Assembly: GCA_009801085.1 (NCBI GenBank)
Contig: VNWV01000007.1
Coordinates: forward strand, 2,628,169-2,692,168
Direction: 5' to 3'
Origin: Lasiodiplodia sp. COLG20
Lineage: Eukaryota > Ascomycota > Dothideomycetes > Botryosphaeriales > Botryosphaeriaceae
Length of the DNA stretch: 64,000 nucleotides
In this document: positions 33,316 through 45,637 of the stretch, one piece after another
Numbering within the stretch: position 1 is the first letter of the stretch
Layout of the letters: every line of letters begins with the position of its first letter
The notes under the pieces: model-generated
The model's input: the letters and a program-made list of their open reading frames with translations, nothing else
What the model was told of the DNA's origin: nothing
Database searches by the model: none
Made by a program: the position numbers and the translations under genes

Positions 33316-35954
33316 CTAATCCCTACTCACCCTCCTACTACCCGCATCCGGTCTAAACGTACTCGTCGGGCTCGGCGTCACAAACACGCTGTTCTCGCTG
33401 ATCGGGCTCAAATCACTAACTCTCCTCTCTGTATCCGGACGGCCCACAGCAGCGGTTTTTGGAGAAACAGCAGCCGGCAACGGCGGCGACATGCCTTCCA
33501 CGCCCTCAATCAAGCCCAAACCGTTGCCGCCACCAGCACTTTGCCTCACCCTCTCCGCCTCTGCCCTCTCGGCCTCCAACCTCACCTGCTCCTCCCTCGC
33601 CTTCCTCCCCACCGCATCCAGCTGCCCAGGACTCGGCATCGCCGGCTCTTCCGGCCTCCGGTCCGCCACGCCCGACGACGACGACGACGAAGCCTGCGGG
33701 AAGCCCCTCGCCGCCGCCGTAGCATCCATCTCATACACCCCAGCACGGGGCCTGCCCTCCAAAAGCCTCCTCCTCTCTTCCTCCTCCAACGCTTCTCCCC
33801 TCTCCCTCACCGCCTCCATCTGCGCCGCGCGCAACACATTCCCCTCGATAGTAGCCCCATCACCCGAGACGTACGTCGGAAACGGCTCGTCGCCCTGCAT
33901 CTCGGGGACGACCTGTTTGGGCTGGTACATCTCGTGGACGGCGCAGACCTCGGCGTCGAGCTCGTTACTCAGGTGGCGCTTGTGTTCTCCCGCCGCCTGC
34001 TCCGCCGGCGTCGGCGCCGACGGGTCGACGGCCAGCTCGAAGTGGCCTGGGATGACTTGCATTTCTGCGGAGAAGGTGCTGCCTTCGCCGTCGGACGACC
34101 ACGGGTTGCGGTAGAGCCAGGAGGTGAGGCGCGAGCCGGCGCGGGGCCGGGCGGTGCTGGTGGCGAGGGTGGCGGAGGAGGGGGTGCGGGTGTGCGGGTG
34201 GTGGGAGAAGATGGTGGAGGAGCCGGCTTTGCTGATCGAGTCGCGTTGGTTGCGCTTTGAGCGGCGGCGGCGGAGCCAGATGCAGGCGATGAGTGTGGCG
34301 ATGAGGAGGCCGGCGACGACGCCGCCGATGACGGCGCCGACGATGGCGCCGGTGGAGAGGCCGCTGCTACCGTTGGGATCGGAGCTGCTGTTGGGTTCGG
34401 TGGTGTTGACGGAGTAGATGATTGTGGGGGAAGAGGACGGGGAGGTGGCGGTGTCCGTTGGCCAAGTGCATGGCGCGAGCGTGAAGTTGCGTCGCTCGTA
34501 GTCGTAGACGACGTAAGCTTCTTGAAGAAAGGCTCGACCGAGTGTAGGAGTCATGGACTCGTTTGCTCTTTTGATCGGGAAATACCGAGACGTCGAACCA
34601 TCATCGATCAGCGGAAATCTAGCAGTCAGCAAAAAGGCTTTGATTGGGAACACGATCTTGGTAGTGTGTGTCGTGCCAACGTTGAAAGTTATCTCGGCAT
34701 CTTTCTTGACGAGATCGTCGTAGTGTGTATCGTTGATCAGGTAAAGTCCGACGCTGGAGTTCCACTCCAGGCCAAACTTTTTCTCAAACAGGGTGTACGA
34801 GGATTCTGGCAGATAGAGATATGGAACAGTCGAGTCGATGACATAATCCAATGACTCAGACGTTAAGAGGTCGGATGAAGTACTTGTGCTGATGTTGTTT
34901 ACCCGAATTGTCAGATCCTTCTCGTCGTCGGCATTGAAGTCCACCGTAATTTGGGATTTGTTGTCGAAGCGTGCCTTATCGTAACCACCAAGAACCAGGC
35001 TGCCGAAGAAATTATCCGAGCCTGGATGCGTCAGCACTTGATTAGGAAGATAATTGAACAAAGTGTTAAGCAGATTGCAGAATTAAAACAGCCCACAGTA
35101 TCATTGGGGTTGTTTGAGGCATTGCGAGAATATGTGATTGAGAGAGGTATTATTCAAGACCAAGAATGTTTGTAACTTACGATACTTTGCGCCTGCAGTA
35201 TATCCCCATGATAGACTGGAGATATTATTGTGATCTTTCAATGACTGAAGGAAACTCGTTTGTGGAGCATTCACGTCTGAAAAGTTGAATGGGCGGGGGT
35301 TCAGAGGAAAGGCACCAAACCAAAATCCTTCATACGCGATGGTGGCGATAACCTGATGTTCGATGGTCCCACCAGCCCCAAGGTAATCGAGGCCAACCGT
35401 ATCAAAACCAAAATTGCCACTGGCTTGCTCATATCCAAGATCTTGGTCAATATGGAGCGTGTAAAGGGATTTATCTTGCCATGACGCAGAGCCATTCGTC
35501 ACAAAAACTCCGCCGCGGTTTTTCTCACAGTCTTCGACTGTTTCTTTATTTGGGTCACTGCTCACGAAATAGCCATCCGGACAGCCTTGTGGATCGACAG
35601 CCCATATAATGTTAGACTTGGTTGATGGGAAGAGGCGAACTTCTGCGGGATATGGTCCTCCGAGACGAAGTACATATGACGTCCTGCACAAGGCCTTGAG
35701 CTTCCCGTAATGTTGTAAGGGAACTCAGACATACCATGGACCATCGTTGCCATCCCAATACTGCGAAGGCCTCGATGGATCGTCAGTGATGGTAATGGAA
35801 TTTGAGGCGTTACGTACGAAAGACTCAGCGGAGCAGCCAAAGTAGTCTTGGTATCGCGAGGCTGAAGTAGGCTTTCCGATATCTCATGAGGCTGAAGGGT
35901 CTGGCCACTTGCCCAAAGGGCAGGGCCAAGCAAGCCGAAGACAGCGACCTTCAT
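33316..35954 (-). CDS. Membrane-anchored aspartic-protease-like protein, 791 aa
   Basis: Four exons: 35814..35954, 35735..35760 (26-nt microexon), 35181..35683 and 33316..35021; phases agree throughout. The start MKVAVFGLLGPALWASG is a signal peptide. The microexon encodes YWDGNDGPW, which links to a beta-rich pepsin-type domain (VLRLGGPYPAEVRLFPST). The first catalytic motif, normally DTG, is replaced (LFPSTKSN), while the second site is DST in YVIDSTVPYLYLP. SLVLGGYDKARF is the usual mid-domain element. After the domain comes a Ser-rich stalk, one membrane helix (AIVGAVIGGVVAGLLIATLI) followed by RRRRSKR, and a long cytosolic tail of about 300 residues. It is therefore probably a non-catalytic A1-fold surface protein, possibly a sensor. 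The third intron's acceptor is inferred. Confidence 0.82.
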
Positions 35955-37169
35955 TGTGGGCGATGTAAGCGAGAGCAGGTCGACTTCATTTGAAGAGACG
36001 CAGAATTGGGGAAGTGCCAGAGCGGGAAGCCACATGAAAAGGCGAGCCTGAGCGGCCGGTCGCATTAGGCACGGAACCCACCCGGCTTTCAGCAAGGCTG
36101 AAGAGCCGTTAAGCAATGGGGCCGGGCCGGACCCGATAAGGCAGCAGATCGGGTGTCAGGGCAGGATCGGTCAATGAAGGGGAAGGCTGCCGTGGCGCGC
36201 TGCGGGTGGCCGTTGGCAAAGGATAAAAGGGAAAGAAGCTGAGCCATGACGGCTGCGGGCTTTCGATAGATTTCCCTGCAAGGTGGTCCGAGGGAGTACA
36301 AAAGTCTCAGGTGGTGCAGTGGCGCTGATATTCAAGGTTCGCTCATAGGTCGCAGTATGCCAGCGTGCAGAGCGGGGCTGCCAAAGACAAACTGCCTGTG
36401 GGAGAGCGACCTGGACGGGCACAGCACATGCATCAGTGGGCATGGTCAGGGATGCTATTTATGCTTTTCGCTCCATTTTTAGCCTGCGCTGCCAAGCTCG
36501 GGGCCGGATCGTGAAGAGAATGTAAAATCAATCGGGTCGGGTTATAGACTCGGCACTATTGGTGACGTCGGGCGAGGGCTGGTGGCTCATGGGTAGGGTG
36601 CACAGACGGCGCTCCCAGGGAACGGTCTAGGCAGAGCCGAAGAACAGTCAAGCGGTCGGCGGAGGAAGGTGTGGCAGAGGACAAGCTGCTTCTTTGCTTC
36701 AAGTAGGTTCCAATTTGGGGAAGTGGGCAGCGCCATTCGCCCTCTCATCTCCTCTGTCCGCCCGTAAGGCTCCGATTCTGTCTTCTGCTCATTTTGCGGT
36801 CTTCCAGCGAGTGCGCATAGATGCAGCGATGTAGTATTCGTCCCACACGTGTGCAGTTTGCTGGAACTGGGGCGTCTGGAAGGCAGGGCTGCCATCACAT
36901 CTGCGCAGGTCAGGCTGAGCGAAAATGGCGGAGAGTCAGTGGACGAGGCTCGGACTCACAAAGCTGCACGAGTGGCCCGACGATGCAACCGTGTCGTAAC
37001 TTTGTGCAGCGCGCATGATGCCACCCGATGCGCTGCCTACATATTGCGGGATCCGGCCGGGGCTCATGAGCTTTTGGCGCCGATGTCTGATCGTCGTCCT
37101 GCTGTCACTTCCGCTCGTTATCGTCGCTGATCGCTGTCATTGCGCGTAGATTGAAGAGAGGTCAAGGAG
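35955..37169 (+). other. Divergent intergenic region
   Basis: The region lies between the 5' ends of two divergent surface-protein genes and so holds both promoters. I see no gene; short open frames overlap and lack features. Confidence 0.6.
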
Positions 37170-40100
37170 ATGAAGTTGGCGGCGTTGCTTTTGCTTGTCG
37201 CAGCCGCGCTTGCGCGGGCTTTTGACAACCGCCAATCGCATGCAGGGGCCCCCGTTCCGCCAGGTAAGTTCCCCCACGTTGCAGCTATCCGCAGACAGTC
37301 CCCCGCAATGCTGTCAATCTGTTGTCGCAACGCTTGAACGCCCCCGGCTGACCCGGAGAAGACGCCTTCGACAATGCTTGCGAGACCGTCTACACCACGA
37401 GTTATGTCTGCACAACCTCCGTCGTCCCTTCGCTTAGCTACACCGACACTGCCAGCCATGAGTCTAGCTGCACCACTCCCTCGACCAAAACCACGCCTAT
37501 CTCATCTTCCGGATCTACCACCGCAGAAACTTTGACTTCAGGTCACACGACCTCAGAGAGCCGCGCTATTATTAGCCCGACACACAATTCATCCAGCGAT
37601 CACCTGAGCGACAGCCCTGTGTATTCATCCACACTATCGCAGTCTTCCAGGTAAGGGACGTTTTGGCCTCCTGCGAAGCGGCTCACTGAGACAGCATGTG
37701 ACACCAGCACCGAAACAAGCAATAAAGACACGAGCAATAAGTCTCACAGCGACAGCCCTACTCCCGGCCCCAGCGAGGAGCCCTGTTGCGGCCCGCAAGG
37801 CGGTGGCCGTCGTTGTCCCCTCGGAGAATGCTGTTCCCAGAGTGGTCACTGGTAAGCAATTTCATTCCTCGGGATATCAGTCAGCTACTAATCATTCTCC
37901 AGTGGTTCGGGGCCAGAGTTTTGTGGTGATGGGTGCCAATCTTCGTGGGGAAAGTGTACCAACCACAACGGCGATGAGGCATCTCCATCAAGTAGTCCCT
38001 CAAACTCCTCAGGGTCAGCTGCATGGGCTCGAGTGAAAAGAGAGAAGTTGGACGCGGGTGCATTTGAGCTCCTGACAAGTCTTGAGTACATCGTCGAAGG
38101 CACCATGGTGAGGACCAGCACTTGCGCTTACACTCACTGGCACACCACCTCGACTACATCAAAGCGAACGAGTACCATCACCGTCTACATTCCGACGTGC
38201 CTATCATCAAATCCACCAGTTATCAGCAGCACCAGCACCAGCAGCACAACGTCCATCTCCTCTACCATCACATCTCCTACGTCGGTGTCAAATCCAAGTG
38301 TCATTACGACATCCAGCACATCTCGATATTCAAACAGTACCTCATGCACCGATACAGAAAGTTCAAACACTACAATACCGTGGTCACCACCCACAAGCAA
38401 GTCGATTACCAGCTCTTCATGCACTCGCTCATCGGACTCGACAACCTCGAAGCCACCACCCTCGACCTCAACAACCATACAAACGATACAAACCCCGGAT
38501 ACTATAACAAAATCGAATACTACCACTACGACCAAGACCACAACTAAGATCTCGATTTCCACTCTATGGAATACTACAACCATTACTAAATTTCCGTCAA
38601 TTTCCCCAACGACAAGTACCTCATCAACGAACAGCACCACACAAACAGCGACAGAATCACCCACTTCCAGCATCATAGTAATATCGAGCTCCTCGAACCC
38701 CCCAGCGAACCCTTCGTCATCTTCGAGCACGACCATAAAAACCACCACAACGACTGACAAACCCCCTTCAACATCTGAAATCCCAACTACCACAAAGTCT
38801 ACACCAGTTCCGCCTACAACCAGCACTCCAACCACGTCGCCCATTCCCTCCCTAACCTCTACAAGTGCTTCACCCTCAGAACCGCCCACAAGCAGTACTA
38901 TAACTCAGCCATCCTCTTCAACACCAACCACTTCCAGCACGCCCTCTACGAGTCTTCCGACTACAACGTCTACGAGCACTTCAATCACCAACACTCCGAC
39001 CATCAGCACTCCAACCACACACCCAACAACTACACCGATTCCACCCCCATCCACAGCTTCGACAACTATTCCAGCCTTGCCCACAATAAGCACTCCAATC
39101 GAATCAACCACTTCGTCTCAATCACCCACCAAGCCGCACTCGACTACCCATTCAGACACCTCTCCATCCCCTCAACCACCCACCATCTCATCCACGCCTT
39201 TTTCGCCCATTATCCCTACAACACATCCTACGACAACCCCAACGCCCACCACCTTTGCCACGAGCACACCTTCTACTACAAGTACCACGAGTACACCTAT
39301 TCCCACAAATCCACCCGCGGCTTCGACCACAAATACTCCATCCACGACATCGACAAACTCATCTTTACCTCCCCCTCCGACAAGCGCAGCACCAACAACA
39401 AGCCATACAATACCCTTACCTACAATCACGTTCCCATCACCATCGTGGGTACCATCTTGGGAACCGTCTTGGGCATCGTCTTGGACACCATCATTGCCCT
39501 CTCCGCCACTACCGCCATCCCATTCTCATCACTCCAACAGTTTCTCTTTCACCGAATTACCAACTCCTCCTCAGACCTGGCACTCGATACCTTCACCTCC
39601 AAGCAGTTCAGAAAGTGCGACTCAAGAGACGAGTAAACCACCGACAACTTCACACCCTCCCTCTGTTCCACCTGTGACAGTGATACCAAGTACGACAAAA
39701 CCATTCTCCACAATGACCACTTCTTTCATACCTACTCTTCCACTATCAAGCACTTGCAGTCCAGAGAGATGTCAGCTGAAGGCAGCGACATACCATTTTT
39801 CGTTTGCAAGCGGCAACCCTCCGTCAAGCGTCTGGCTCTCCATTCAAGGGCTCTCCGCTGAGGTCCCCTGCGGCGACATGACGCGCACAACCGGCAGCCC
39901 AATTAGCACCAACGTTGCCTTGGGGCCGGACGACGTTAGCACCATCACATGGACCTCAACGCTGATCAATAGAACCTCCACCGTTGATGGCACAACGAAA
40001 GGAGACTGGACCATGTTCTGGAATACAACGACACGGGCTATGACTTGGTCTGACCTTGAAGGCTGCCCTCGTTCATCCGGGAGTGCCTACAGCTTTCCTG

Positions 40101-40801
40101 CCAACCCGACTACGTCAATATCTTGGCCGACAGATGCATATGACGCGCTAACGACGACTCCATATCCACACAACCCCTGTACCCCTGTGATCGCTATTCC
40201 CACGCGCATAAGCGAGATAAAGCCCGAGTGGACGTCTTGTTTTCCAGTCGCAGATAGCGGCATGTTTGACCCACCGTGGGAAGTAGAAGCTGCGGCGAGC
40301 CTCAACGGGCCAAAAGTTACTCGGTCGTCCAGCAAGCATGTCGCGGAAAGCGAGATCCAGCCAACGGCAACATCCCACCGGACCACAAGCAGCTCCAGCA
40401 CTCTGATACTCCAGCCGCCACCTCGGACATCCAGTACGACAAAATCGGACAAACCAGCTCCGCCCCCAACTAGCAAAACATCAAAGAGCTCAACCACTGA
40501 GCCGTCTGTAACGGCCGAGAGCACAAAGATGTCGACCAAGTCGTCCATGAGCACGAAATCGAGGAGCAAAGAGGAGTCGAGCGTGTCTTCAACAAAGTCC
40601 ACCAAGACTACGGCACATACATCGTCAAAATCAAAGACATCAACAAAGAGCACCTCACGCTCGGCATCGGCAACTTCGAGCACCGCTGCAGCGATGACGG
40701 CCACAGCTACGGCTGACGCTGGGTCTGCTACTCGATTTGACGGGTGGAAGGCCAGTGCAATGCTGGGGGGAGTAGGGTTTGCTGCCATACTGTTGCTGTG
40801 A
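37170..40801 (+). CDS. CBM18 chitin-binding, mucin-like GPI-anchored protein, 1142 aa
   Basis: Four exons (37170..37263, 37359..37650, 37708..37851, 37903..40801) join in phase to 1142 residues. The start MKLAALLLLVAAALARA is a signal peptide. After a short Ser/Thr-rich part, exons 3 and 4 together encode a hevein-type module: CCGPQGGGRRCPLGECCSQS, then after the splice CGSGPEFCGDGCQSSWGKC. The cysteine spacing is that of CBM18, so it should bind chitin. About 500 residues of almost pure Ser/Thr/Pro follow, a heavily O-glycosylated stalk. A globular part of about 170 residues (from CQLKAATYHFSFASG to WEVEAAASL) has no family I recognise. A second Ser/Thr/Lys-rich stretch and the tail ASAMLGGVGFAAILLL indicate a GPI anchor. 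Location: cell wall or outer membrane face. Confidence 0.88.
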
Positions 40802-43125
40802 GGGAGATGGATTTGATACACGCGGGAGAACACACATGATGAAATCCTTTTCTACGAGCTTACATATTTACGTTAATCGCTAATTATTTCACGGAGGGCG
40901 ATGTCATATCGTAGGTAGGAGGGATGAAGTGCTTGATCCAATGCCAATGTTGGCATCATCCGAGAAGAAAGGCCTGGGACAAGCAGTTCAGCTCTATATG
41001 CACAGTGCTAATCCTTGCAAAGTCTCAATTATTATATCCAGACTCAACAGTCATTACGTAGACTTTATCTTTAATTGATAACTTTTACTCTGTGCATCAC
41101 TTCATTCGTATAGTAAATGAAGCCCCTCTATCATTCACCTATCTTTCTAGCCGTTCCCAAGAGGTCTCACCTCAACACCGTAACCGTTGCCGAAGCACTG
41201 AAGCAAGATCTTCCTGCCAACATTGTCATGGGTATATCAGCTGCAGCCTATCACATGCAGTATCATCCAGAGCTCAGCCACATGCTAAAGAAACCGCCAT
41301 GGAAGCCGCTACCTGAACTACGGCGTGACCCATTGTCCAGCGTCATCCATATGCTTTCGATCGCCTAAGAAGTCACCTGGGCATTCAAGAAACAGCCTTA
41401 TCCTGCCTTGAATGCTAAAAGTCAGAGCGCGCCTTCCAAACCCAAGTTCAAACCACCCGCACGTGTCGCCTCCACCCTCATATCCATGGCCCCGTGGAGA
41501 CGCGGCTGCCCAATGCGGCCGAGTCACTGCCAGACGAGCCCTGAACGCGCATCACTGCCCATCAACTCGTCCCAAACAGGCTTAGCGTAAGACCCCGATC
41601 ACCTGCGCCCCAGATCAACCCCCGGATCCTCGCCTACAAATACTCGTCCATTCTTCGCTCTCCTGCTCTTATTTTCTTCTTCTTCCACATACTTACCTAC
41701 TCGGGGCTGTCCTTGATCAAGAAGAAGGAAGCCTGATATTCCTCCCTGCATTGCACAGCGCGGCGGAGGGATGCATGCAGTCGCTTCGGCGATGGCACCG
41801 GGACAGTTTTTGATGGCATGTACAGCTTGCTCAGCATGCAAAAACCAATTCTTTCGTTGATGCTCTGGCCTCTGCGCTGGACTTTGAGGAAGGTTTTGCT
41901 TGTTCTTTACTGGTGGTGTTTTGCTTGGAAGATCTAAAGTCGAGCATCGCGAAAGGTCGGCCGCGTCACTTCGACGCCACGCCCGCAGTGAGCGCGAATG
42001 CGCTGAGATACACAATGACCGAGCTGAGCCGGTGATCGAGAAGAAATATCTAGCGTTGCGATGGATCTTTGCGGTCGGTGTGGTGGCTACAGGCATGTGC
42101 GACTGCAGCGGCCGTCGCAATGAGCCTTCGCCTAGAGCATAGACAGAGTCGCGCGGCACAGGCGTCACCGTGAAAACTCTGCGCAGCTCTGGCTATTCCT
42201 CCATGCGTTGTGCGGTGGGCAGCTTCCGCCAACGGGGTGACATTGCTCGCTCGCGCGCGACACCCTCCGCGACGGTGTTGACGGCCACGCCCCAAGGCTT
42301 GTGATCGCTGGGCGTCTGCGACCTTCGCAACTGCTCGCCAGCTGCAGAGCGACAACTCTGACGTATGGCATGGGATCTGGCGCTTCTACAGTGCCTGTGC
42401 CGGCTTTCCGTCCTAAATATCTGCCACAGCTGGGCCTTGAGCAGGATTGCGACAGCACTTCGCCATGACCTGTCAGCTCAGCAGCGGCACATCAAGCAGC
42501 AAACCGTTTTTGCCACACCCAGGCGCGAGGCCGCCTCACTACAGCAGATCACCCATGAGCACTATCAGCCGAACGTACAACCGTACCGCCAGAACAGCTG
42601 ACTATAGCATGCTTCCAGCATCGAGTTTCGTCCGAGCAGCCAAACTACGACAACAGCAACCACGCCTTCTCCAATTCGCCTGCTCTCCAGCCAGACCAAG
42701 CACTCGAGGACATTAGTCTACAACCAAGTCGGATCCTAGGTTCTCCAAGCCTACAATCTGAACGAAGACCGGATCGCGAGTCAGCAATGGAGGGGCGGTC
42801 ATGACAAAAGGCTGCCGCACTTGGGTCTACACGCTCACACCCTCTCACAACACTTCACCAATCGGACTAGGTGGCATAGCATGCAAGGATGCGGTGTCCA
42901 GTGCTGCAGCGTGACCCGGAAAAAAAAATAGTTGAGACAAGTTCTAGACTCTCAGAGAGGATGCTTCCGCGAAAGAAGTAGGATCAGGCCGACAGTACGT
43001 GACCAACATCTGGAACATTTGTATGCTAATTTTAAGCCAGACCAGGGCGCCCTCACAAACATCTTTCTCCGCCTCGACAGCCAAACCCTGTCTGTCTGTC
43101 CTCCACCTCCCCCGGCCTCCCTCGC
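40802..43125 (+). other. Intergenic region with weak open frames
   Basis: No gene is firmly supported. At 41117-41368 an 83-codon plus frame reads plausibly as protein (for example KQDLPANIVMGISAAAYHMQ) and stays protein-like for about 50 codons beyond its TAA, which suggests a decayed gene. The minus frame at 41599-42168 has no motif. The rest is featureless. Confidence 0.4.
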
Positions 43126-44014
43126 TCACCACCCCGCCGGCCTCAACCCCTTCTCCAACCCCACCCAAAACACCAACGCCTGATTATCCAAGCTCGCCCC
43201 ACTCCCATCGCTATATGCAAACTCCCCACTATCCATGTACCCATTCTGCGTAATAAAATCGTTATCACTCAAACTAAACACCCACCACTCCCCCTCCACC
43301 TGCCCCCCATCCGCCCCCAACACCGGCACGACCGCCAAACTCTCCCACTTCTCATTCAACAACCCCTCATCATCATCCCCGCCATTATGCAGCCCGAACC
43401 TCGCCAATTCGCTCCCAACATTAAAATCCAACCACGCGCAATACTCGGCCGGCGCGATACCGTCGTCCAACACGCCGTCCTCCGCGCCCGCGACGCTGCC
43501 CGCGACCGAGTCGTCCAAGCCGAAGACGTCCGTCGCGGCGCCGCCGACGTCGAACACGTCGACGTGCCGGTACAAGCTCTGCGTACTTTCCGCGGCCCGA
43601 CCGGCGTTCGAGTCGCGTGCTAAGACAAGGAACTGCGTGGGGCTGAGGGCGAGGATCTCGCTCTGGGCGGCGACGCGGGTTTTGGCGTCGGCGTTGGCGA
43701 AGGTCGGGAGGGGGACGACGAATTCGGCTTTGGGGAGGGGGTTGGAGGAGGTGTTTGTAGAGGAATGGGGCGAAGAGGAGGAGGAGGACAAGGCAGTGAT
43801 GTCGTATTGTAGTAGGCGGGCGTGGCGGCGCGTCTGCTTGCCGCCGGCGCCGCCGTCCTGCATAAGGGCGGACTGCAGGAGGACAGAGAGGGTCGAGCCG
43901 TCGGGTGAGACGGTCAGGCCTTCGAAGCCCTGGTTGTTGGCGCGGCCGGAGGTGGGGTCTTCGGGGACGGGCACGCGGTCCGGGTCGTAGAGGGGGGCGG
44001 AGGCGGCGGAGAAG

Positions 44015-44056
<42 letters not shown>

Positions 44057-44950
44057 CCTAGAGCCGCGAAGTTCTGACAACTGCAGTAGAAGATTAAAGC
44101 AACGCACGCACGCACACACTCACCTCACACTCCCATTCCGCCTCGGCACGTACGCCTCGGGCGGCCTGATGGCGCCCAGCATCCTGCCCTCACGCGAGAA
44201 CCGATACACGAACGGCCCGTACTCGTCGCTGACCCAGAACTCGCCGTCGGCGCCGAGCACGAGACCTTCGCTGTCCACCGCCACCCGCCTGCCGCCAGGC
44301 CCCTCCCCGCCAAACCCGTCGCCCTCGTACGTCGCCACCGGCATGGCGGGGAACCCCGGAAACTCAATCGGCACCTCCGCGAAGTCCGGGTCGAGCCCCG
44401 TGACCGGCGCGCCGGCCGGGTCGCTGAAGAGCACCGTGTCGAGGTATTCGAGATGCAGGTTCGGAGGATTACCACTACCACCATCCGCTGCTGATGCCGC
44501 CGCAGTCACAGGGGAGAAAGTGATGCCCAGCTTGTGCACGCGCGGATTGAAGTTGAGCGTGCCGTTGGTGTTCCAGCCGCGGTCGGGCAGGGCCCAGAGG
44601 ATGCCGGTGTAGGTTTCAGTCCCGTCGCTGTCGTTGGTTTCGCTGCGTTTCCATGAGCCGTGTTCGATGGCGATGGAGCTGCCCAGGCCGCCCAGCGTGT
44701 CGCCGAACTTGTCGCGGGAGTTGCCCGGAACGGAGCCGTAGCCGGCGAGGGCGCGGTAGGTGTAGGTGTTGCCGTTGCAGGTGGTCGTGTTGACTGCAGT
44801 AGCGTCGCTGGGTGCTTTCTTGTGTAGTGGAAGCGTCGCGGCGGAGGAGGCTGGCGGCTGAAGTAGTAGTAGCACCAGCAGCGGCGCCAGGGCTGCTGAT
44901 GGGGAGAAGATGGCTGTCGTCAGCATATCGTGAGAGTTGCAAAATAGCAA
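43126..44950 (-). CDS. Secreted phytase-esterase-like protein (2 exons, acceptor unclear)
   Basis: Exon 1 runs from Met at 44950, or more likely Met at 44926 (MLTTAIFSPSAALAPLLVLL, a signal peptide), to 44124, where GTGAGT follows. Exon 2 ends at 43126. The product has the pattern of the 'esterase-like activity of phytase' family: GILWALPDRGWNTNG, ADGEFWVSDEYGPFVYRF, GRANNQGFEGLTVSPDG and WESLAVVPVL, in that order. The family is usually secreted and its enzymatic role is poorly defined. Homologs continue from the exon 1 end (GSV) straight into the FSAASAPLYDP region, but here that junction is interrupted by T41 on the coding strand. The only AG before the tract (CTAG at about 44057) would put exon 2 out of frame by one base. 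Either the tract length is wrong or the acceptor is lost. Confidence 0.75.
44015..44055 (+). repeat. A41 homopolymer at an intron end
   Basis: Forty-one consecutive A (T on the coding strand) directly precede exon 2 of the phytase-esterase-like gene. Tracts of this length are prone to replication slippage and to sequencing or assembly error. Confidence 0.95.
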
Positions 44951-45637
44951 ATCGAAACCACTGAAGGGTACAATTGAACCCTCCCAACAACGAACCCTTT
45001 TTATAGAATCACGACATCTTCACGACCAGGATAGCCTGCAGCTTCTTCAGCCGCCAACCCCGCGGCAATACGATCGACAGGGAACGAAAGGCATGATCAG
45101 ACCAGCTGACAGCTGGTTATTGGACGGGTGCTGAATATTGAGCTTCCTATTGCAGTGATAGCAGTGGTTTTAGGATTGTCAGGGACGCGAGCTTCCCACG
45201 AGACGAGCACTCGCGACGTGATTGGCCAGAGCTTCCCGGACGTTTTGCGCGTCCGTCGGCCAGCCCGATGCCGGCGGGCGGGATCGACCCAGCCGCTGCC
45301 CCGCGCTGCGCCGCGCAAAGCTCAAGTCGAAGGCTAGCTCTCAGCTGAAGACGAAGCCTCGTCCATGGTGAAGTGCGAAGTTCGATGAAGTGGTGTTCTA
45401 GCCGTGAAACGCACGAGTAGCGTGTCGAACAGCCCCGCGGGATCGCCGCGCGAAGGAAAACCGAGGGGCAGCAGCGATCGTCCAGGCTTCGAGTCACAGG
45501 CGCAGGAACCGTTACTCACTATCATCAACGCCCAAAAAAGCTTCCAGCATGTAGCAGCACCCGCGTCTCCGTCCAACCTGTACCCCTCTCAAGCCTTCTG
45601 TCACCAGAGCCAAAGCCAGCAGCCAGCAACCGAAGCA
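44951..45637 (+). other. Divergent intergenic region
   Basis: It holds the promoters of the phytase-like gene (minus) and the acetyltransferase gene (plus). The plus frame stays open from 45404, but the upstream part has no conserved features and is probably 5' UTR. Confidence 0.5.

Noticed and set aside
38185..38889. Minus-strand frame of 234 codons rich in Val/Gly
   Set aside because: It is the antisense of the Ser/Thr-rich repeat part of the CBM18 mucin-like gene.
41599..42168. Minus-strand frame of 189 codons
   Set aside because: No domain, unusual composition and no supporting splice or neighbour evidence.
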